Shown here piece by piece: positions 32,370 to 39,389 of a stretch of 39,389 nucleotides of DNA. Numbering within the stretch: the first letter of the stretch is position 1; every line of letters starts with the position of its first letter. The notes under the pieces were generated by a model. The model saw nothing but the letters and a program-made list of their open reading frames with translations. It made no database searches and was not told the DNA's origin. Source of the DNA: Candidatus Thalassarchaeaceae archaeon (GTDB lineage: Archaea > Thermoplasmatota > Poseidoniia > Poseidoniales > Thalassarchaeaceae); assembly GCA_029250605.1 (NCBI GenBank), contig JAQXEZ010000003.1, positions 1 to 39,389 of the forward strand, in the 5' to 3' direction. The translations under genes were made by a program, and so were the position numbers.

Positions 32370-35300
32370 ATGAATGAAAATGCAACAAGATCAATAAATC
32401 TGACACTGCTAATGATTGTCTCGGTTTGCTTACCGATGCTGGGAGCCATAGATGCCCCAGCAGAGCTCGACAGAGCCGGTGAGCGAGGCGAGACCTCTGG
32501 AAACTGTTCCGGACCAGACGCCTGCAGGGGTACGGATGCGGGGAACACCCTCGCAACCCACCACAACCTGACAGACGACTTCTCGTGGACAGGAACCGAG
32601 ACGATAACGTACTACGGGGATGCCTCCGCAGCTACGAGCTTCAACTCAAATTCCGATGATAACGCCGATGGGTACCTCCTCGATATGCCTTATGGATACG
32701 GGTACACCGTCGAGCTAACATGGAACCACACTGGTGCGAGCTTCTACGAGAACTACGCCTTCATGGTGTCACTAGGGCCAGGCGATGGCAGCGTGACCAA
32801 CTACTACTCCGGAACTTGGGGATACTTCTACTACTCCCTCACTGGCCAGGTCACCGTAGGAACCGACGGAACCACCGAAGGCAACACATACGGCGGTTGG
32901 TACTACGATGACCCGCCCTTCTCAGTAGGCGGAGACTCATCCGTGATAATGATCACCTGCTACTACTGCTACCAGTCCGGCGTGGCTTCTGACTACCAGA
33001 TGAACATCACAGTCTGGACAGGGGACAACGGTCTACCTGGGGACGAAACAACCCCTCAGTACCGGCCCCTTCTGGACATGCCCGACGAGCCATTCTCGTG
33101 GAGCTACCAGACGGACTCATTCGAGCTCAGCTCGGGCGAGGCAGCTGACCTGATTGTCACATTCTGTGACGTATGGTGCAATCCAGAGACCTCGATCGAG
33201 ATCACCAAGCCCGATGGTACGAGTGACTTATTCTACCCGCCCGACTACTTCACAGGGTGGCTTGCGACATACTCAGATGCCGGGACATACACCGTCGAGA
33301 AGTTCGACACGTACGGCGACGGCGGAATGGGCCTGCAAGTCGGGATCTCCTTGGGGAACTTTTCCGGTCTGCTATCTGTGGACGACTTCGTGTACGAGGA
33401 TATGGCGTCCGGACACGTTGGAGACTCCTCAGACACATCAGACATTTGGGCGATCTTCCTACCAGAGAACTACAAGGCGAACCTGACCCTGCACTGGGAC
33501 AACAGCGCCGACCTGGACCTACAGCTATACACGGACTACGATGTTGCAACCGAGACGCTCTCGGGGATGTTCGAGTACTCGTGGTTCGACCAGCCGGAGT
33601 TCATCGACGTAGGGCAGCTCGGTGACGAGACCATGTTCTTCGCAGAGGTCCTCCACTACAGCGGCCCCTCATCTGGCTACGCACTAGAGTACCTGACCGA
33701 GCCAGGCGCACCACCACCATGCTTCTTCCAGGATGACGGGACAGCCCCCGGGACCGGGAACTTCAACGGAGCCGGAGAGGACGCAACCGAAGGTGCATAC
33801 TCCCCAGAGGACGCGCCTCTCGACGTCACGGGCCTTACGGACTCGGACGGCAACGGTGTGTTCGAGGGAATGATGTGCTCGGGATACGACGAGGCAGACT
33901 GGTACCAGATCTCCGTCCCAGCCGGAGACGGCCTCTGGGCAATGCTCGAGTGGCCCGAGGGCATCGACAGCGAATTCAACGACACCATCGAGATAGAGGG
34001 AGACATCGACTTCGGAATGTACATGGTTACATCCTCTGGTTACACTTCCTTCGTGAGCTCCTCCTACGGCTTCCACCCACAGGCAGTGGCCACGAACGAG
34101 TCCTACTCATGGACTAACGACCTAGGCGTCGACTCAGTGGTCTACCTGAGGCTTATCCTCAGCTCGATGACCGAGGACTACGAGAGCAACTACACGGTGA
34201 CTTTCGCAACGTACAACGCGACCGAGGAGCCATGGCAGTTGGCCTGCCAGAACGATGCCGGGCAAGCACCCGTCGGCGGATGCCTCGATGCTGGCGACAG
34301 CTACTCGGAGCCACTGAACCTCTCTACGGTCAACCAGACCTTCGAGGGATACGGGCACGACAGCTTCGACGCGTACGACTTCTACAAGATCTACTTGCCG
34401 AGCAACTACGCCTTCGAGGTGTGCGTCGAGTTCCCAGAGCAGAACGACATCGACCTCGGACTGTTCTACCTGCACCCGACCTACGGGTACTTCTACTCGA
34501 TCGCAAACTCGTACAACAACAACCCAGAGTGCGGTTGGGCGATGTACCAACACGCCGATCAGGACATCTACGTCAGGGTCTGGACCGATCGCGGAAGCGG
34601 CCCCTACGAGGTGACAGTCACACTGGCGACACCAGGGCTCGCCCCAGGCGACAGCCAGGACGACTGCGGAATGGCCGGCTCAGTGCCGGGTGGTGACGCT
34701 GCCGACCTAGTGTACCCAGGTGCATGGTCAGGCCACACCTTCACCAACGAGAGCACCCAAGCCGACCTGAACCCACTGGACGCCAATGGCGACCTGAGGA
34801 GCTACTGGGGCGGCGGCGTGTGCACCGGATGGATGGCATACACGTGGGACCCGTACGACTTCTACAGCATATCCGTCCCAGAGGGACACTACGTCAACAT
34901 CGACTACGACTTTGACCTAGATGGCGATACTGGGGACCCGAATACCTACCACGCAGTGTACATGCTGATGTGCCAGGAGCAACACATGCCCTGCTCTTAC
35001 CCCGCCAACGGGGCATACTTCATCGAGCAGGACTACGGCTACGGCCTGGACGATCTCTCGCAGAACTCAGGGCTATGGCCAGTCGGCACGCTGCACAACG
35101 AATCCGGGTGCGACACCACGAACCCGAACCCAGTTTGCGCAGCCAATGGCTGGGACGCGACTAACGCCGTCAAAGACACGGCAGGCTGGGTCTACATCTA
35201 CCTCTGGACCTGCTGCGGCAGTGGCGACGACCCACACGAGTACGAGATGAACATCTCGTTCATGCCGCTCTCGGACCTAGAGGGAGGCAGCCAGAACGAC

Positions 35301-37733
35301 GCAAACTCGGGCATGGACGCCGGTCCAGGACCATCGACCGCGATCCACGTCAACGACTACGTGAACGCGACCAACAACACGCTCTCGTGGGACGGATGGC
35401 ACAAGGCCGGACTGGACTCTACTGACAGGTACACATTCGATGTACCAGCCAACCACGGCGTCGAAATCGACGTGAACTGCGGATACGACATCCCCGATGT
35501 GTGGTGCATATTGGATATCTTCGACAACTCGTGGACCCAGATCGGAATGTCCGCATTCGGAAGCGGTAATCAGATCTTCAACACCACCTCGGTCGCATCA
35601 CCTGCAGACTCGTGGATGGGAATAGGAGTGAGGAACTGGGGCTCGTACGACACCACGGGGACCGACTACATGGTCAACGTGACATTCTACACGCTTGACG
35701 CGGACGGCGACGGCTGGCTAGACCAGCTCGAGATCGACTGCGGAACGGACCCGAACGACAACCAGAGCTTCCCGACCGACACCGATGGAGACGGAGAGTG
35801 CGACGCGCTCGACGATGACATCGACGGCGACGGGATCGGCAACGATCTAGACGAGATGCCTCTCGACGAGAACGGGTCATCGGACCTGGACGGCGACGGC
35901 ATCTCCGATGAGGTCGACCCCGATGTCGATGGCGATGGCTGGTCCAACATAGCAGAGCAGATCTGCCTAGGCGCGAGCAGCATGGCGCACATGGAAGCCA
36001 ACGTCACCCCGACCGACTACGACGATGACGGACTGTGCGACATCACCGAGGACTCCGACCTGGAGCACTCCTCGGCAGGCATATACCTGGACTCGGACGG
36101 TGACAACGATGGTACGGACGACGAGACCGACGCATTCGACTTCGACGAGTGCGCGGACACGGACACGGACCGCGACGGCATGCCAGACAGCATCGACACC
36201 AGCCTGCTAGACGCATCTAACAACACGCTGTGCCTACCCGAGACGCCGACCAACCTGACGGAGGACGACGACGACGACGGGGACGGTCACACAGACGCAT
36301 ACGAGGCAGATTGCGGAAGCGATCCGCTCGACGACACCAACATGCCTATCGACAGCACCCTCGACATGAGCCTGGGTGGGTACTCGAACGGCCTGTGCGA
36401 CGCACTTGACCCAGACGACGACAACGACGGAGTAAACGACACGGACGACCTGTGGCCGTTTGACTCGTCCGAGTGGTCCGACGCAGACGGCGATGGCCAG
36501 GGCGACAACAGGGACATGGACGACGACAACGACGGTTGGTGGGACTCATGCGACCAGAGCGCTTGGCTCGCAGCCCAGAACGCCTCGACCATCGAGGGCC
36601 TGAACTACTTCCCATCCGAGACCGGCGGCATAGCCAGCACCTGCCCCGACAACGCAGACGCGTTCCCCAACGACGGGACGGAGTGGGTGGACACGGATGG
36701 CGACGGCGTCGGCAACAACGCTGACATAGACGACGACGGGCAGATCTCCGGAAACGCAGAGGCACCAGGTAACAATGACTGGACCGATGCAGAGGAGGAG
36801 GCATGCGGGACCGACCCACTGGACCCAGCAAGCGTACCAGCTGACAACGATGGCGACTACATCTGCGACATCGTCGACACCGACGATGACAACGACGGCG
36901 TACCAGACAGCCTGGACGCGTTCCCGATCGACGAGACCGAGGCAGCCGACAACGACGGCGACGGCCTAGGCGAGGCGGTGGACGACGACGACGACAACGA
37001 CGGATGGACCGACGTTGACGAGGCATCATGCCTGACAGATCCGCTCAACACGATGGAGGTCCCAACGGACAACGATCGTGACGGCGAGTGCGACCTAGTG
37101 GATGGCGACGACGACAACGACGGCGTCATCGACCTGGACGACGCATTCCCCAACAACCCCCTAGAGAGGGAGGACTCGGACGGAGACGGAATCGGAGACA
37201 ACTCAGACAACGACGACGACGGCGACGGATGGCTGGACGCCACCGAGGTCGCCTGCGCCAACGCCGGCGGCTCCGGAGACAAGGACTCCGCATCCGAGGA
37301 ACCAGAGGACCTGGACGGCGATGGGGTCTGCGACGCGATCGACGCTGACGACGACGGCGACGGACACCCGGACCCAGCCTGCGTTAACACCGGCATAGGA
37401 TCACCATCCAAGGTGGCTTACGTCGAGTGCGCAGAAGGGGACGAGGACCGCTTCCCACGCGACAATGCAGAGTGGTACGACGCCAACGAGGACGGCAAGG
37501 GAGACCAGGCGAACCCGGTCTCACTGATCGACGACGTGATGTTCGACCCTCTACCGTACCTGGGCATCGCAGCCGCAATAGGCGCTGCTGGATACGGCCT
37601 GCTACAGCTCAACAGGAACGCTGGACAGGGCTCAGAGGACGAGGCTGAAGACTACACCGAGGAATTCGAGGACTTCGAATTCGAGGAGGACGAGGATCCG
37701 TCTGAGGACGAAGAAGATGGCGAGGAGGACTGA
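32370..37733 (+). CDS. Giant surface protein with PPC-like domains and thrombospondin-3 stalk
   Basis: 1787 residues from the ATG at 32370 (1790 from a GTG at 32361). A signal peptide (INLTLLMIVSVCLPMLGAIDA) is followed by about six PPC-like beta-sandwich units of unequal length. Several are introduced by Q(N/D)DxG blocks (CQNDAGQAPVGGCLDAGD, QDDCGMAGSVPGGDAAD, QNDANSGMDAG), with more Cys than in the protein before it. A thrombospondin-3 stalk covers 35694-37508. The 13-residue motif NPVSLIDDVMFDP then precedes a TM helix (LPYLGIAAAIGAAGYGLL) and a tail in which nearly every residue is Asp or Glu. It is a larger paralogue of the protein at 28442-32128. Its stop lies 4 nt before the next gene, so the two are co-transcribed. 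Adhesion or surface scaffolding is inferred. Confidence 0.9.
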   Translation: MNENATRSINLTLLMIVSVCLPMLGAIDAPAELDRAGERGETSGNCSGPDACRGTDAGNTLATHHNLTDDFSWTGTETITYYGDASAATSFNSNSDDNADGYLLDMPYGYGYTVELTWNHTGASFYENYAFMVSLGPGDGSVTNYYSGTWGYFYYSLTGQVTVGTDGTTEGNTYGGWYYDDPPFSVGGDSSVIMITCYYCYQSGVASDYQMNITVWTGDNGLPGDETTPQYRPLLDMPDEPFSWSYQTDSFELSSGEAADLIVTFCDVWCNPETSIEITKPDGTSDLFYPPDYFTGWLATYSDAGTYTVEKFDTYGDGGMGLQVGISLGNFSGLLSVDDFVYEDMASGHVGDSSDTSDIWAIFLPENYKANLTLHWDNSADLDLQLYTDYDVATETLSGMFEYSWFDQPEFIDVGQLGDETMFFAEVLHYSGPSSGYALEYLTEPGAPPPCFFQDDGTAPGTGNFNGAGEDATEGAYSPEDAPLDVTGLTDSDGNGVFEGMMCSGYDEADWYQISVPAGDGLWAMLEWPEGIDSEFNDTIEIEGDIDFGMYMVTSSGYTSFVSSSYGFHPQAVATNESYSWTNDLGVDSVVYLRLILSSMTEDYESNYTVTFATYNATEEPWQLACQNDAGQAPVGGCLDAGDSYSEPLNLSTVNQTFEGYGHDSFDAYDFYKIYLPSNYAFEVCVEFPEQNDIDLGLFYLHPTYGYFYSIANSYNNNPECGWAMYQHADQDIYVRVWTDRGSGPYEVTVTLATPGLAPGDSQDDCGMAGSVPGGDAADLVYPGAWSGHTFTNESTQADLNPLDANGDLRSYWGGGVCTGWMAYTWDPYDFYSISVPEGHYVNIDYDFDLDGDTGDPNTYHAVYMLMCQEQHMPCSYPANGAYFIEQDYGYGLDDLSQNSGLWPVGTLHNESGCDTTNPNPVCAANGWDATNAVKDTAGWVYIYLWTCCGSGDDPHEYEMNISFMPLSDLEGGSQNDANSGMDAGPGPSTAIHVNDYVNATNNTLSWDGWHKAGLDSTDRYTFDVPANHGVEIDVNCGYDIPDVWCILDIFDNSWTQIGMSAFGSGNQIFNTTSVASPADSWMGIGVRNWGSYDTTGTDYMVNVTFYTLDADGDGWLDQLEIDCGTDPNDNQSFPTDTDGDGECDALDDDIDGDGIGNDLDEMPLDENGSSDLDGDGISDEVDPDVDGDGWSNIAEQICLGASSMAHMEANVTPTDYDDDGLCDITEDSDLEHSSAGIYLDSDGDNDGTDDETDAFDFDECADTDTDRDGMPDSIDTSLLDASNNTLCLPETPTNLTEDDDDDGDGHTDAYEADCGSDPLDDTNMPIDSTLDMSLGGYSNGLCDALDPDDDNDGVNDTDDLWPFDSSEWSDADGDGQGDNRDMDDDNDGWWDSCDQSAWLAAQNASTIEGLNYFPSETGGIASTCPDNADAFPNDGTEWVDTDGDGVGNNADIDDDGQISGNAEAPGNNDWTDAEEEACGTDPLDPASVPADNDGDYICDIVDTDDDNDGVPDSLDAFPIDETEAADNDGDGLGEAVDDDDDNDGWTDVDEASCLTDPLNTMEVPTDNDRDGECDLVDGDDDNDGVIDLDDAFPNNPLEREDSDGDGIGDNSDNDDDGDGWLDATEVACANAGGSGDKDSASEEPEDLDGDGVCDAIDADDDGDGHPDPACVNTGIGSPSKVAYVECAEGDEDRFPRDNAEWYDANEDGKGDQANPVSLIDDVMFDPLPYLGIAAAIGAAGYGLLQLNRNAGQGSEDEAEDYTEEFEDFEFEEDEDPSEDEEDGEED
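35694..37508 (+). repeat. Thrombospondin type 3-like Ca-binding repeats (second protein)
   Basis: This is the same repeat grammar as in the first protein, opening with LDADGDGWLDQLEIDCGTDP. It includes DAFPxDxxE units and several CGTDP/CGSDP knots, with insertions of 20-40 residues between some repeats (for example around 36550-36650). GACGACAACGACGG-type DNA motifs recur. Confidence 0.9.
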
Positions 37734-37737
37734 TAAC

Positions 37738-39389
37738 ATGGAAAAAGTGACACAGACAGCAAGAACGCTGCTAATGGTGGCCGTGATGATAGCGTCAGCT
37801 ATCCTCCCGATGGTGCCAGAGGCAGCAGAACTACGAGATGAAGCCAGGGCAATGGGGGCGTCGATTTCGACCGACGTCACCACTGTCACCCTCGACGAGG
37901 GCGGTTGGACGGTGTACGAGGTGTCTCTTGACGAGGCCCCTGATGGCACGCTAGTCATCACGCCATCGTCCGACAACTCGGCGGTCACCGTAGATCCTTC
38001 GTACCTCAAGTTCACGAAGGTGAACTGGGACATGCCTCAGTACGTCTACGTTGACATAACGGACACGGACGACGACGGCGCGGACACCACGGCGACGATC
38101 AGCCACAGCATCAGCGGGACAGACTCGGTCTTCTCGACTGCTCCTGGCGACGTCTCCGTGACCGGCACCGACTATGACACCGACACGGACGGGGACGGCC
38201 TGCACGACGGGCTCGACACGGACGACGACGACGACGGCGTCGACGACTCCGCTGAGGACGCAGGCTGCGACCTACTGGCGGACTGCGACGGCGACGGCGT
38301 CAACGACGACACGGACGCGTTCGACACGGACGCGAACGCCACCACCGACACCGACGGGGACGGGGACGCAGACGAGATCAGCGTCACCGGCGCCGTATTC
38401 GACTTCGACTTCGAGGACGGCTCACTGCCAACCGCGGCGACATGGGAGCTCTCCCAGTGCACGGGCAGCGACTCAAGCTGCGTAGCGGGCACCACCGCTG
38501 GCGACTGGACAGTATCGGACGACACCCCAATAGACGGGGCATACTCAGTGAAGTCAGGCGACCTATCGACAAGCTACGAGAACACGAACATCTCGGTCAC
38601 CTTCACATCTGCTGAGGGGACCATGAGCTTCGACTACCAGATCAGCTCTCTCTGCAGGGACTACACCTCAACCTACTACGACGGCTTCAGGCTGTACGTG
38701 GATGGCGTCCAGGTGGACAACCCAAGCGACGGCGGCACCGCATGCTCCAACGGAGTATGGGGAGGAGTAGGGACTGCTACGTGGGACACCACCCACCCAG
38801 CATACTCTACGAGCTACTTCATGTGCGAGGACGGAGACGCCGGCTTCTCGATCAGCTACGTTCCTTCGTGGCTAGGTGACGGCTACAACGACTGCTCAGA
38901 CGGATCAGACGAGGACTCGACATACACCGATGGACTGCTCTACGAACCACCAGTATCAGGTTCTCACGAGCAGGCCCTCTCGGCTGGGACTCACACGGTG
39001 CTGTTCCAGTTCCACGGAGGGACTTCCGGCGCAGCAGGGCTGTCAATAGCATGGATCGACAACCTGGTCATACCAGTCGCTGCAGGTACTGCAGGGTCTG
39101 TAGGCCCGACCTCGACCACCGATGGAACAGCACTCGACAACGACGACGACGACGACGGGTACTCAGATCTCGACGAGACGACGAACTGCCAGGACTACTC
39201 CGACCCGCTCGACGCGAATGACTTCCCAATGTGGGACAACGACGGGGACTACTCCTGCGACGCAGTGGACGACGATGACGATGATGACGGCGTGCTCGAT
39301 GCGGACGAGGCCGACGGCTCTGCCCTGGACCTCGATGCCGACGGCACCGCCGACGGCATCAACTGCGCCAACGAGACCGACTGCGACGG
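37738..39389 (+). CDS. Secreted surface protein, C-terminus beyond window
   Basis: Open from the ATG at 37738 to the window end, 550 residues, incomplete. A signal peptide (ARTLLMVAVMIASAILPMV) leads to a strand-rich domain (about 40-140). A thrombospondin-3 segment follows (38176-38376). A jelly-roll/choice-of-anchor J-like domain comes next, starting FDFEDGSLPTAATWELSQC and ending AGLSIAWIDNLVIP (about 38395-39080). A second thrombospondin-3 segment begins at 39136. Inside the jelly roll lies an LDL-receptor-A-like block ending DCSDGSDE (38818-38913). The gene begins 4 nt after the preceding stop (TGATAACATG), so the two surface proteins share an operon and are probably made together. The jelly-roll domain suggests carbohydrate or protein binding. 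Confidence 0.88.
   Translation, partial: MEKVTQTARTLLMVAVMIASAILPMVPEAAELRDEARAMGASISTDVTTVTLDEGGWTVYEVSLDEAPDGTLVITPSSDNSAVTVDPSYLKFTKVNWDMPQYVYVDITDTDDDGADTTATISHSISGTDSVFSTAPGDVSVTGTDYDTDTDGDGLHDGLDTDDDDDGVDDSAEDAGCDLLADCDGDGVNDDTDAFDTDANATTDTDGDGDADEISVTGAVFDFDFEDGSLPTAATWELSQCTGSDSSCVAGTTAGDWTVSDDTPIDGAYSVKSGDLSTSYENTNISVTFTSAEGTMSFDYQISSLCRDYTSTYYDGFRLYVDGVQVDNPSDGGTACSNGVWGGVGTATWDTTHPAYSTSYFMCEDGDAGFSISYVPSWLGDGYNDCSDGSDEDSTYTDGLLYEPPVSGSHEQALSAGTHTVLFQFHGGTSGAAGLSIAWIDNLVIPVAAGTAGSVGPTSTTDGTALDNDDDDDGYSDLDETTNCQDYSDPLDANDFPMWDNDGDYSCDAVDDDDDDDGVLDADEADGSALDLDADGTADGINCANETDCD
38176..38376 (+). repeat. Thrombospondin type 3-like repeats (third protein, first block)
   Basis: DTDTDGDGLHDGLDTDDDDD, then CDGDGVNDDTDAFDTDANA and DTDGDGDADE: about 67 residues of calcium-loop repeats joining the N-terminal domain to the jelly-roll domain. 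A second block starts at 39136 and continues past the window. Confidence 0.85.

Noticed and set aside
30479-37508. Short regularly recurring DNA motifs suggestive of a repeat array or CRISPR
   Set aside because: The repeats are in frame, vary at the protein level as thrombospondin type 3 units, and lack regular unique spacers.

Overview
The window reads as a contig from a marine planktonic archaeon, most likely Marine Group II (Poseidoniales, phylum Thermoplasmatota). The archaeal assignment rests on an Rpo11/RpoL subunit, an archaeal EF-1 beta preceded by its usual small zinc-ribbon gene, an archaeal-type AsnRS, a DUF2240 protein, an archaeal RNase P RNA, a tRNA-Gln with an A1-U72 pair, and TATA-like boxes placed 24-30 nt before start codons, which implies leaderless transcripts. 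The Group II assignment is inference. It comes from the mix of this core with lipid oxidation genes, MMPL exporters, a giant S8 protease and very large PPC/thrombospondin-3 surface proteins.

Layout. 1-3270 (minus): the start of a coiled-coil protein, then an overlapping HEAT-repeat / 95-aa / DEAD-box helicase operon. 3269-6372: a DUF2240 gene fitted between two opposite-strand neighbours, then an MMPL (RND-type) transporter. 6481-9907: information-processing genes (rpoL, truD, EF-1 beta, zinc ribbon, rlmE) with one cupin. 9986-14415: a GalE-type epimerase and a second, larger MMPL transporter. 14427-17424: RNase P RNA (minus), rpiA, tRNA-Lys, asnS and a 3-TM MerT-like protein. 17440-19089: an isovaleryl-CoA-dehydrogenase-like enzyme and a small unknown protein. 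19177-21416: a more AT-rich pair of unknown membrane proteins beside tRNA-Gln. 21503-39389: a 1989-residue membrane-anchored subtilisin-like protease, a 3-hydroxyacyl-CoA dehydrogenase, and three consecutive giant secreted/surface proteins, the last one cut by the window end.

How the genes fit together. Two acyl-CoA oxidation enzymes suggest use of fatty or branched-chain acids. The protease and the calcium-binding surface proteins suggest attachment to and digestion of proteinaceous particles. The two MMPL proteins suggest lipid or hydrophobe export. Gene packing is extreme: four convergent pairs end with 0 nt between stop codons or a 4-nt overlap.

No rRNA, CRISPR array or insertion sequence was seen. 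The strongest candidates for something undescribed are the structured AT-rich control region at 32129-32360, the paired surface proteins with a shared juxtamembrane motif and acidic tails, the AT-rich membrane pair next to tRNA-Gln, and the double palindromic overlap of the DUF2240 gene.
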